This document shows positions 33,232 through 40,454 of a stretch of 58,445 bases of DNA, one piece after another (the first letter of the stretch is position 1; each line of letters begins with the position of its first letter). The stretch is taken from contig NZ_SPQO01000029.1 in NCBI RefSeq assembly GCF_004570325.1, forward strand, positions 1 to 58,445, read 5' to 3'. A program made the position numbers and the translations under genes. This DNA is from Mycobacterium sp. PS03-16. Its GTDB lineage: Bacteria > Actinomycetota > Actinomycetes > Mycobacteriales > Mycobacteriaceae. The notes beneath the pieces were generated by a model. The model was given only the letters and a program-made list of their open reading frames with translations, was not told the DNA's origin and did no database searches.

Positions 33232-33237
33232 TACACT
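33232..33237 (+). promoter_or_regulatory. -10 box TACACT for pdxS
   Basis: TACACT lies 23 nt upstream of ATG 33261. A weak -35 (TTCCAT, 33209-33214) has a 17-nt spacer, and GGAGGAG precedes the ATG. This separates pdxS from the PIM operon. Confidence 0.5.
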
Positions 33238-33260
33238 GGATCAGTAGCGATTCGGAGGAG

Positions 33261-34202
33261 ATGGCAGTGGAAACCGTAGCGAACGGTCCGGAACAGAACG
33301 GTTCGGCTGTGAACGGCTCGGGGCAGACCGGCACCGCGCGCGTCAAGCGCGGCATGGCCGAGATGCTCAAGGGCGGCGTCATCATGGACGTCGTCACCCC
33401 GGAGCAGGCCCGGATCGCCGAGGGCGCCGGTGCCGTCGCGGTGATGGCGCTCGAGCGGGTGCCCGCCGACATCCGCGCCCAGGGCGGGGTGTCCCGGATG
33501 AGTGACCCCGACATGATCGAGGGCATCATCGATGCGGTCACCATCCCGGTGATGGCCAAGGCCCGCATCGGTCACTTCGTCGAGGCTCAGATCCTGCAGA
33601 GCCTGGGTGTCGACTACATCGACGAGTCCGAGGTGCTCACCCCGGCCGACTACGCCAACCACATCGACAAGTGGCGCTTCACCGTGCCCTTCGTGTGTGG
33701 TGCCACCAACCTGGGCGAGGCGCTGCGCCGGCTCACCGAGGGTGCGGCGATGATCCGCTCCAAGGGCGAGGCCGGCACCGGCGACGTGTCCAACGCCACC
33801 ACCCACATGCGCAGGATCGGCGGCGAGATCCGCCGGCTGACGTCGATGAGCGAAGACGAGCTGTTCGTGGCCGCCAAGGAGCTGCAGGCCCCGTACGAGC
33901 TGGTGCTCGAGGTGGCCCGTAACGGGAAACTGCCGGTGACGCTGTTCACCGCCGGCGGCATCGCCACCCCGGCCGACGCGGCGATGATGATGCAGCTGGG
34001 AGCCGAGGGCGTGTTCGTCGGCTCGGGCATCTTCAAGTCGGGCAACCCGGCCGAACGCGCCGCCGCGATCGTGAAGGCCACCACCTTCTACGACGACCCC
34101 GACGTGCTGGCCAAGGTGTCGCGCGGGCTGGGCGAGGCGATGGTCGGCATCAACGTCGACGACATCCCGGTCCCGCACCGGCTCGCCGAGCGCGGCTGGT
34201 AA
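33261..34202 (+). CDS. pdxS: Pyridoxal 5'-phosphate synthase lyase subunit PdxS
   Basis: 313 residues. The PdxS barrel is essentially canonical: RGMAEMLKGGVIMDVVTPEQARIAEGAGA, the ribose-5-phosphate lysine region IPVMAKARIGHFVEAQ and GEAGTGDVSNATTHMR with the second lysine (RSKGEAGTG). It has an actinobacterial N-terminal extension of ~25 residues. It forms PLP from ribose-5-phosphate and glyceraldehyde-3-phosphate, using ammonia from PdxT two genes downstream. Confidence 0.97.
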   Translation: MAVETVANGPEQNGSAVNGSGQTGTARVKRGMAEMLKGGVIMDVVTPEQARIAEGAGAVAVMALERVPADIRAQGGVSRMSDPDMIEGIIDAVTIPVMAKARIGHFVEAQILQSLGVDYIDESEVLTPADYANHIDKWRFTVPFVCGATNLGEALRRLTEGAAMIRSKGEAGTGDVSNATTHMRRIGGEIRRLTSMSEDELFVAAKELQAPYELVLEVARNGKLPVTLFTAGGIATPADAAMMMQLGAEGVFVGSGIFKSGNPAERAAAIVKATTFYDDPDVLAKVSRGLGEAMVGINVDDIPVPHRLAERGW

Positions 34203-34246
34203 GGGCGGCGATGAGCGCCTGCGCGAAGAGCGGACAGCACTGACAC

Positions 34247-35095
34247 GTGGCGATCGAAGAGATCCTCGACCTGGAGCAGCTCGAGGTCAACATCTATCGC
34301 GGCGGTGTCTTCAGCCCGGAGTCGGGGTTCCTGCAGCGCACGTTCGGCGGCCACGTCGCCGGGCAGTCGCTGGTCTCGGCGGTGCGCACCGTCGACCCGA
34401 AGTTCGCGGTGCACTCGCTGCACGGCTACTTCCTGCGCCCCGGCGACGCGCGGGCGCCGTCGGTGTACCTGGTGGAACGCATCCGCGACGGCGGGTCGTT
34501 CTGCACGCGCCGGGTGAGCGCGATCCAGCACGGCGAGACCATCTTCACCATGTCGGCGTCGTTCCAGACCGACCAGAGCGGCATCGAACACCAGGATGCG
34601 CCGCCGGTGACGCCGCCCCCGGACGACATCCCGGATTTCAAGTCCGCCAGCAAGGTCTTCGACGACGCCAGCTTCCGGCAGTTCGACGAGTGGGACGTCC
34701 GCATCATCCCGCGCGATCAGCTGAACAAGCTGCCGGGCAAGGCATCGCAGCAGCAGGTGTGGTTCCGCCACCGCGATCCGCTGCCCGACGACCACGTGCT
34801 GCACATCTGCGCGCTCGCCTACATGAGCGATCTGACGCTGCTGGGTTCGGCGCAGGTCAATCACCCGGAGGCGCGTAAACACCTGATGGTGGCGTCGCTG
34901 GACCACGCCATGTGGTTCATGCGGCCGTTCCGGGCCGACGAGTGGCTGCTCTACGACCAATCCTCGCCGTCGGCCTGCGGCGGGCGGTCGCTGACCCAGG
35001 GCAAGATCTTCAACCGCTACGGCGAGATGGTGGCCGCGGTGATGCAGGAGGGTCTGACCCGCTACCCCCGCAACTTCACCCCCGGCCGGGAGTGA
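34247..35095 (+). CDS. tesB: Acyl-CoA thioesterase II (TesB family)
   Basis: 282 residues. Double-hotdog thioesterase: FGGHVAGQSLVSAVRTVDPKFAVHSLHGYFLRPGD, and the C-terminal half with LDHAMWFMRPFRADEWLLYDQSSPSACGGRSLTQGKIF, where the conserved D/Q/S catalytic residues fall. It hydrolyses medium- or long-chain acyl-CoA. It lies between pdxS and pdxT in mycobacteria (Rv2606c-Rv2604c), although no functional link to PLP synthesis is known to me. Its stop overlaps the pdxT start. Confidence 0.93.
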   Translation: MAIEEILDLEQLEVNIYRGGVFSPESGFLQRTFGGHVAGQSLVSAVRTVDPKFAVHSLHGYFLRPGDARAPSVYLVERIRDGGSFCTRRVSAIQHGETIFTMSASFQTDQSGIEHQDAPPVTPPPDDIPDFKSASKVFDDASFRQFDEWDVRIIPRDQLNKLPGKASQQQVWFRHRDPLPDDHVLHICALAYMSDLTLLGSAQVNHPEARKHLMVASLDHAMWFMRPFRADEWLLYDQSSPSACGGRSLTQGKIFNRYGEMVAAVMQEGLTRYPRNFTPGRE

Positions 35096-35676
35096 GCCCG
35101 CGCGTCGGGGTGCTCGCACTGCAGGGCGACACCCGTGAGCACCTGGCCGCGCTGACCGAGGCGGGCGCCGAAGCCGTCACGGTCCGTCGCCTGTCGGAGC
35201 TGGAGGCCGTCGACGCGCTGGTCATCCCCGGCGGCGAATCGACCGCGATGAGCCATCTGCTGCGCGAATTCGAACTCCTCGAGCCGCTGCGCGCCCGCCT
35301 CGCCGAGGGTATGCCGGCGTACGGGTCGTGCGCGGGCATGATCCTGCTGGCCAGCGAGATCCTCGACGCCGGTGCCGACGGGCGGCAGGCGACGCCGCTC
35401 AAGGGCATCGACATGACGGTGCGCCGCAACGCCTTCGGGCGTCAGGTCGACTCCTTCGAGGGGGACATCCCGTTCGAGGGCTTCGACGGTCCGGTGCACG
35501 CGGTGTTCATCCGCGCCCCCTGGGTGGAGCGCGTCGGTCCGGACGTGGAGGTGCTCGGCCGCGCCGGGGACCACATCGTCGCCGTGCGCCAGGGCCGCAT
35601 GCTGGCGACGTCGTTCCATCCGGAGGTCACCGGCGACCGGCGTGTGCACAAGATGTTCGTCGACATGATCTCCTGA
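35092..35676 (+). CDS. pdxT: Pyridoxal 5'-phosphate synthase glutaminase subunit PdxT
   Basis: 194 residues from GTG 35092, overlapping the tesB stop by 4 bp. The triad glutaminase motifs are intact: IPGGESTAM, nucleophile C80 in YGSCAGMILLA, and H176/E178 in TSFHPEVTGD. It supplies ammonia to PdxS. The last gene of the pdxS-tesB-pdxT unit. Confidence 0.96.
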   Translation: MSPRVGVLALQGDTREHLAALTEAGAEAVTVRRLSELEAVDALVIPGGESTAMSHLLREFELLEPLRARLAEGMPAYGSCAGMILLASEILDAGADGRQATPLKGIDMTVRRNAFGRQVDSFEGDIPFEGFDGPVHAVFIRAPWVERVGPDVEVLGRAGDHIVAVRQGRMLATSFHPEVTGDRRVHKMFVDMIS

Positions 35677-35727
35677 CGATTTCGGCGTCGTTGGTTGCGA
35701 TGAGCGCGACCAACGACACCGAAATCG
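35677..35727. terminator. Bidirectional hairpin filling the pdxT/CocE intergenic gap
   Basis: Two 23-nt arms (35677-35699 and 35705-35727) are complementary at 21 of 23 positions around a 5-nt loop (ATGAG). The element occupies the entire 51 bp between the convergent pdxT and CocE stop codons. The near-perfect stem and lack of a U-tract also fit a dispersed palindromic element. Confidence 0.75.
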
Positions 35728-37446
35728 CTAGGGGGACAGCGTGGGCAGCAACAGCCGCGACGACGAGCGGACGGTGTTGAGGCTGCTGGTCCCGACACTG
35801 GCGTGGCGGAAGTTCATGATCGCCGGCGTGGCCGGATCCTGGTCGTCGCTGGTGAGCACCAGCCGGATGCGGTGGCCGGCGGCGAAGCGGCGGGCGTTGG
35901 GCACCAACGGAATCCGGTAGGTCACGTCGTCGCCGATGGGCACAGCCATGGCGGTGCGGCAGGGCAGCACGGGGGCCCCGGGCCGGCTGGCCTCCTCGTC
36001 GACCTGCCGCAGACCGGCGCGCAGCCAGCCGGCGGTGACGTCGTCGACGGTGCCGTCGGGTCCGACGTCGCACAGCGTGACCATCCACGCGGTGTCGGCG
36101 GCGGTGGCCGACGCGACGAGCTGCAGCTCGATGTCCCCGACCACGTCGAGGGGTGTCGGCAGCGGTGCGCTGGTCCATTCCAGGCGCGCGGGCGGATCGA
36201 TGGCGCTGGGCGTGACCCGGCCGAGCCCGGCGCCCAGCGTCATGTACTGCCGCGCGCCCGGGTCTCCCTCGTCGTCGTCGAGGCCGCCGTCGGCCCGCAG
36301 GGCCAGCTCCCGCAGCCGCGCCGGCGCGGGCGGCCACCGGTCGGCGGTGTGCCAGCCGTCGTCGGCGCCGGGCAGCGCGTAACGGATCGGCTCACCGTCG
36401 GTGATCCCGGTGTTGCGGCCCTTGAGCCAGTGGTCGAACCAGGCCAGGGCCTCGGTGTGCAGGCTTTCCCACGGCCACGTCAGCCCGTAGCGGTCAAGCA
36501 TGCCCACGCGCACATCAGGGTTGTGCCTCAACGCTTTCCACACGACGAACGTCGAGGGCAGGTGCAGCGGGACGTTCTCCCAGTCGCAGCCAAGATAGAC
36601 CGGCACGTCGATGTTGCGCAGCAGCGGCGCCAGGTTGCGGGCGTCCCACCAGTCGTCGCGGGTGGGATGTTCGACGTTGACCGCCAGCCAGAACTCGTCC
36701 CACGGGTGCGGATCGTGGGCCAGCTTGAGCATCTGGCGCAGCATCGTCACCGCCGCCTCGCCGTTCATGGTGCCGAACTTGCGGTGCAGCGGCGGCGCGT
36801 GCAGCACCTTGCGGGCGAGCTCGAGCGGGAGGCTGCGCCAGAAATTGCTGCTGCGGGCGGCGGTCAGCCCGACCATCGACAGGAACGGCGTGACGAACGA
36901 CGCGCTCACCAACCCGTGGTGGGAGGCCGCCTCGTACAGGTCCGCGGTGACGGCGACCGGGAAGATCGCCCTGAGGTGCGGCGGGCGTTCGACCGCGGCC
37001 TCGAGCTGGGTCATCGCGAAGTAGCTGATACCGATCATGCCGACGTTGCCGTCGCACCAGGGCTGGGCGGCCGCCCACTCGACCAGGTCGTGGCAGTCCT
37101 GGCGCTCCTGCTCGTCCATGAACCCGAACGTGCCGCCGGACCCGCCGGTGCCGCGCAGGTTGGCGATGACGTGCACGTAGCCGCGGGAGACCCAGAACGG
37201 GGTGTTGCCGGCTTCGATGAAGCCCATCGGCGCACCCAGGTCCTGAATCTGACGGGGGTAGGGCGACGCGGCGATGAGGGCGGGGAAGCGGCCGTCGGCG
37301 TCGGGGCGGTGCACGTCGGCGAGCAGCGTGGTGCCGTCGCGGACCGTGATCTCGACGTCGTCGTCGCGGTGGATGCGGTATCGGGACTCGCTCAGGTTGC
37401 GGTAGTCGCGGCCGGTCGTCTGCGGACCGTTCAGGGCGGTGACCAT
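35728..37446 (-). CDS. CocE/NonD-family hydrolase
   Basis: 572 residues. The N-domain is an alpha/beta-hydrolase: ASPYPRQIQDLG, VIANLRGTGGSGGTFGF, nucleophile serine in GMIGISYFAMTQ, and a lid domain (~180-300). The C-terminal jelly-roll (PXPPEP_C) includes IELQLVASATAADTAWMVTLCDVGPDG and AAGHRIRLVLTSDDQ. The family includes cocaine esterase and X-Pro dipeptidyl-peptidase-like acylases; the natural substrate is unknown. ATG 37446 was chosen because TAGCGT (37459-37454) sits 7 nt upstream, a leaderless arrangement. It is divergent from a TetR gene and shares its operator. Confidence 0.9.
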   Translation of the reverse strand: MVTALNGPQTTGRDYRNLSESRYRIHRDDDVEITVRDGTTLLADVHRPDADGRFPALIAASPYPRQIQDLGAPMGFIEAGNTPFWVSRGYVHVIANLRGTGGSGGTFGFMDEQERQDCHDLVEWAAAQPWCDGNVGMIGISYFAMTQLEAAVERPPHLRAIFPVAVTADLYEAASHHGLVSASFVTPFLSMVGLTAARSSNFWRSLPLELARKVLHAPPLHRKFGTMNGEAAVTMLRQMLKLAHDPHPWDEFWLAVNVEHPTRDDWWDARNLAPLLRNIDVPVYLGCDWENVPLHLPSTFVVWKALRHNPDVRVGMLDRYGLTWPWESLHTEALAWFDHWLKGRNTGITDGEPIRYALPGADDGWHTADRWPPAPARLRELALRADGGLDDDEGDPGARQYMTLGAGLGRVTPSAIDPPARLEWTSAPLPTPLDVVGDIELQLVASATAADTAWMVTLCDVGPDGTVDDVTAGWLRAGLRQVDEEASRPGAPVLPCRTAMAVPIGDDVTYRIPLVPNARRFAAGHRIRLVLTSDDQDPATPAIMNFRHASVGTSSLNTVRSSSRLLLPTLSP

Positions 37447-37453
37447 GAGTCTC

Positions 37454-37459
37454 ACGCTA
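37454..37459 (-). promoter_or_regulatory. -10 box TAGCGT for the leaderless CocE-type gene
   Basis: On the minus strand, TAGCGT, 7 nt, then ATG 37446. It lies immediately next to the palindrome at 37461-37478. Confidence 0.55.
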
Positions 37460-37460
37460 C

Positions 37461-37478
37461 GTTGAAACTAGTTTCAAC
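37461..37478. promoter_or_regulatory. Perfect 18-bp palindrome, putative TetR operator
   Basis: GTTGAAACTAGTTTCAAC is fully palindromic. A second overlapping inverted pair, GTTTCA (37471-37476) with TGAAAC (37485-37490), lies toward the TetR gene. The site sits between the two divergent -10 boxes, where a TetR dimer would block both promoters. Confidence 0.75.
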
Positions 37479-37496
37479 GCAACATGAAACTCTTGG

Positions 37497-37502
37497 TACG
37501 CT
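37497..37502 (+). promoter_or_regulatory. -10 box TACGCT for the leaderless TetR gene
   Basis: TACGCT, 7 nt, then ATG 37510. Its -35 region falls on the edge of the palindrome. Confidence 0.55.
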
Positions 37503-37509
37503 GGACCAC

Positions 37510-38106
37510 ATGCCGAAGAAGCTCCCGCCGGGCCCGCGCGACGAGCGCGGCGTGCTGTCGGCGCGCATCCTCACCGCGGCGCGCGAGCAGTTCGCCGCCC
37601 ACGGCTTCGCCGGCACGACGTTGCGCGCGGTCGCCCGCGCCGCCGATGTCGACCCGGCGCTGGTCTATCACTACTTCGGATCCAAAGAGGGGTTGCTCGA
37701 CGCCGCCACCGACCCGCCGCAGCGCTGGCTGGAGAGCGTGGCGCGGACCTGGGCGACGCCGCCGGCCGAACTCGGGGCCGCGCTGCTGCGGCTGATGCTC
37801 GGCGCGTGGGCCGATGAGGAGATCGGGCCCGTCCTGCGGGCCGTGTTGCTCACGGCCGCCCATGACGAGACGACGCGCGAGAAGCTGCGCCGGGTGGTGG
37901 AGGGCAGCCTGATCGGCGTCTCGCAGCTCGGCACCGATCAGCGGGACCGCCAGCGCCGCAGCGGGCTCATCTCCTCGCAGATCATGGGGTTGGCGCTGAT
38001 GCGGTACGTGTGGCGGGTCGAGCCGGTCGCGTCGATGACCGACGACGAACTGGTCGCGGCGGTCGCCCCGAACCTGCAGCGCTACGTCGAGGGCGATCTG
38101 ACGTGA
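37510..38106 (+). CDS. TetR-family regulator, divergent from the CocE-type hydrolase
   Basis: 198 residues. The helix-turn-helix is ILTAAREQFAAHGFAGTTLRAVARAADVDPALVYHYFGSKEGLLDAA. The C-terminal ligand domain resembles the TetR_C_17/AcrR-like group (QIMGLALMRYVWRVEPVASM). It probably represses itself and the hydrolase gene through the shared palindrome; the inducer may be a substrate or product of the hydrolase (inference). Confidence 0.9.
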   Translation: MPKKLPPGPRDERGVLSARILTAAREQFAAHGFAGTTLRAVARAADVDPALVYHYFGSKEGLLDAATDPPQRWLESVARTWATPPAELGAALLRLMLGAWADEEIGPVLRAVLLTAAHDETTREKLRRVVEGSLIGVSQLGTDQRDRQRRSGLISSQIMGLALMRYVWRVEPVASMTDDELVAAVAPNLQRYVEGDLT

Positions 38107-38147
38107 CATCGGCCCAGGTCGGCACACGGTGCGGCGATGGGCCCACG

Positions 38148-38153
38148 TAGACT
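38148..38153 (+). promoter_or_regulatory. -10 box TAGACT for yebC
   Basis: TAGACT lies 44 nt upstream of ATG 38198, with AGAGG before the ATG. It gives yebC its own promoter after the TetR gene. Confidence 0.45.
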
Positions 38154-38197
38154 CGAACACCGGACTCGAGCAGTGAGTGAAAGAGGTAGCACGACTC

Positions 38198-38950
38198 ATG
38201 AGCGGCCATTCCAAGTGGGCCACCACCAAGCACAAGAAGGCCGTCATCGACGCGCGGCGCGGCAAGATGTTCGCCAAGCTGATCAAGAACGTCGAGGTGG
38301 CCGCGCGGGTGGGTGGTGGCGACCCGGCCGGTAACCCGACGCTCTACGACGCGATCCAGAAGGCCAAGAAGAGCTCGGTGCCCAACGACAACATCGAGCG
38401 GGCCCGCAAGCGCGGCAGTGGGGAAGAGGCCGGCGGCGCCGACTGGCAGACCATCACCTACGAGGGGTACGGCCCCAACGGGGTGGCGATCCTCATCGAG
38501 TGCCTCACCGACAACCGCAACCGCGCCGCCGGTGAGGTGCGCGTCGCGATGACCCGCAACGGCGGCAACATGGCCGACCCGGGGTCGGTGTCCTACCTGT
38601 TCTCCCGCAAGGGCGTCATCACGCTCGAGAAGAACGGCCTGTCCGAGGACGACGTGCTGATGGCGGTGCTCGAGGCGGGCGCCGAGGAGGTCAACGACCT
38701 CGGCGACAGCTTCGAGGTGCTCTGCGAGCCGACCGATCTGGTCACGGTGCGCACCGCGCTGCAGGACGCCGGCATCGACTACGACTCCGCCGACGCCGGT
38801 TTCCAGCCGTCGGTCACCGTGCCGCTCGACGCCGAAGGCGCGCGCAAGGTGATGAAGCTGGTCGACGCGCTCGAGGACAGCGACGACGTACAGGACGTCT
38901 ACACCAACGCCGACATCCCCGACGAGATCCTCGCCCAGATCGAGGCCTGA
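38198..38950 (+). CDS. yebC: YebC/PmpR-family protein
   Basis: 250 residues, starting MSGHSKWATTKHKKAVIDARRGKMFAKLIKNVEVAAR, the family signature, with NRNRAAGEVRVAMTRNGGNMADPGSVSYLF in the middle domain. Members act as transcriptional regulators or, in more recent work, help ribosomes through difficult sequences such as polyproline. In mycobacteria yebC sits between pdxT and ruvC (Rv2603c, recalled). The end lies 3 bp from the convergent hydrolase stop. Confidence 0.95.
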   Translation: MSGHSKWATTKHKKAVIDARRGKMFAKLIKNVEVAARVGGGDPAGNPTLYDAIQKAKKSSVPNDNIERARKRGSGEEAGGADWQTITYEGYGPNGVAILIECLTDNRNRAAGEVRVAMTRNGGNMADPGSVSYLFSRKGVITLEKNGLSEDDVLMAVLEAGAEEVNDLGDSFEVLCEPTDLVTVRTALQDAGIDYDSADAGFQPSVTVPLDAEGARKVMKLVDALEDSDDVQDVYTNADIPDEILAQIEA

Positions 38951-38953
38951 CCC

Positions 38954-39784
38954 TCAGCTCGTCAGGAAGGCTCCGATCGCGGCGGCGGTGGCTGCCGGCT
39001 GGTCGAGCATCACCAGCACGTAGGCGTCGTCGACCCAGCCCAGCGTCCCGCCGGTCAGCGCCGCCAGCCGCGTCGCGTGCGCCGCGGGCATCACCGGGTT
39101 GCGGCTCCACAGCACGAGCACATCGCCGTCGAACTCGGCGAGCCGTTCGGTGGCCCGGATCAGCTCGGCGCCGTCGAACCGGGTGCGGCAGTACTCGACC
39201 AGATCGCGCCGGATCCGCCGGTTGGTCAGCCCGTGGGCGAACCAGGCGTCGACGATGTGCTGCGGCACCGGTTTCGCGGCCATCTGGCCGAAGATCAGGT
39301 ACTGCCGGCGTAGCCACGCCACCTTCAATTGCCGCATCGCCAGCGCGACCGTGAGCGGGCTGCGGCTGGCCAGCCATGCCACCTTGCCCGGCCACCCGGG
39401 CGGGAAGTTGTCGAACGCCTCCGACGGGCAGATCACCATCCGCGCGACGCGCTTGTCGCGGCCGAGGTCGGTGAGCAGCAGCGGGCCGCCCCAGTCGCTG
39501 ACCACCAGTGTGGCGTCGACCAGGTCGAGCGCGTCGAGGACATCGGCGACGATGCCGACCATGCCCGGCATCGTGAGATCGGCGTCGTCGCGCATCGGCG
39601 TGCGGTGCCCGCCCAGCGGCAGTACCGGCAGCAGGTAGCGGAAGCCGCGCGGCAGGTGCGGTAGCGCGAGGTCCCACTGGGTGTCGTTCATCAGCAGCCC
39701 GTGCAGCAGTACGACGGGCGGCCCGTGCGGGTCGCCCTCCTCGCGGTAGTGGATGGTTCCGGCGGTGACGTCGATGGTGCGCAC
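38954..39784 (-). CDS. Alpha/beta-hydrolase fold protein with Asp at the nucleophile elbow
   Basis: 276 residues from GTG 39784, with GAGAGG 6 nt upstream. The oxyanion region is VVLLHGLLMNDTQWD. The nucleophile elbow reads LVVSDWGGPLLL with D97, as in haloalkane dehalogenases and epoxide hydrolases. The usual acid site reads VLWSRNPVMP (N for D), and the expected histidine site reads WVDDAYVLVMLDQP (no H). So the nucleophile is present but the rest of the canonical triad is not. Function uncertain. It is divergent from a TetR gene across a palindromic region. Confidence 0.82.
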   Translation of the reverse strand: MRTIDVTAGTIHYREEGDPHGPPVVLLHGLLMNDTQWDLALPHLPRGFRYLLPVLPLGGHRTPMRDDADLTMPGMVGIVADVLDALDLVDATLVVSDWGGPLLLTDLGRDKRVARMVICPSEAFDNFPPGWPGKVAWLASRSPLTVALAMRQLKVAWLRRQYLIFGQMAAKPVPQHIVDAWFAHGLTNRRIRRDLVEYCRTRFDGAELIRATERLAEFDGDVLVLWSRNPVMPAAHATRLAALTGGTLGWVDDAYVLVMLDQPAATAAAIGAFLTS

Positions 39785-39798
39785 GGCGAGCCTCTCGT

Positions 39799-39814
39799 TA
39801 GAACGATCATTCTA
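39799..39814. promoter_or_regulatory. Near-palindrome between hydrolase and TetR gene
   Basis: TAGAACGATCATTCTA is palindromic except for one mismatched pair. A second related copy starts at 39814 (TAGAACGTATGCTCTA). TATGCT at 39820-39825, within the second copy, could be the -10 of the TetR gene, so binding here would block it. Confidence 0.65.
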
Positions 39815-39850
39815 GAACGTATGCTCTAGTGTGGAGCGAGGAGGCACTCG

Positions 39851-40447
39851 ATGGCAAGGTCCACCAGGGAATCGATCCTGACCGCGACCGCTGAGCTCAT
39901 GCGCCACCGCGGGTACGCCGCCGTCGGCATGAAGGACATCGCCGCGGCCTCCGGGGCGCCGATCGGGTCGATCTACCACCACTTCCCCGGCGGTAAGGTG
40001 CAGATCGCCAGGGAGGCGCTGATCAACGCCGGCGCCGCCTACGCGCTGCTCATCCCGACCGTGGTCGACGGCTACACCGACCTCGGCGCCGCGCTCGAGG
40101 GCGTCTTCGCGCAGGCCGCCGAGGACATGGCCGCCACCGGGTACGCCAACATGTGCCCGGTCGCCTCGGTGGCCGCCGAGGTGGCCGACACCGTCGAGGA
40201 GCTCCGCGCCGTCACGGCCGGGGTGTTCACCGGGTGGCTCGACGCCGGGACGGCCTACTTCACCGCGCGCGGGCTGCCCGCGGCCGGGGCGCGCGAGGTC
40301 ACGGTCGCGTTGGTCGCGGCGCTGGAGGGCGCGTTCGTGCTGGCCCGCACGCTGCGCGACACCGAACCGCTGTCGGCGGCCGGCCGGGTGCTCGGCCCGC
40401 AGTACCGCGGCGTGGCGCTGCGCCCGGCGGTGCCGGCGCGGACCTGA
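39851..40447 (+). CDS. TetR-family regulator (LmrA/YxaF-like)
   Basis: 198 residues. The helix-turn-helix is ILTATAELMRHRGYAAVGMKDIAAASGAPIGSIYHHFPGGKVQIAREAL. The C-terminal domain has the LmrA/YxaF-type ANMCPVASVAAEVAD and VALVAALEGAFVLARTLRDTEPL. GAGGAGG precedes ATG 39851. It is likely to control the divergent hydrolase and itself through the near-palindromes between them. An MscS-type gene follows in convergent orientation, 7 bp away. Confidence 0.9.
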   Translation: MARSTRESILTATAELMRHRGYAAVGMKDIAAASGAPIGSIYHHFPGGKVQIAREALINAGAAYALLIPTVVDGYTDLGAALEGVFAQAAEDMAATGYANMCPVASVAAEVADTVEELRAVTAGVFTGWLDAGTAYFTARGLPAAGAREVTVALVAALEGAFVLARTLRDTEPLSAAGRVLGPQYRGVALRPAVPART

Positions 40448-40454
40448 GCCGCGC

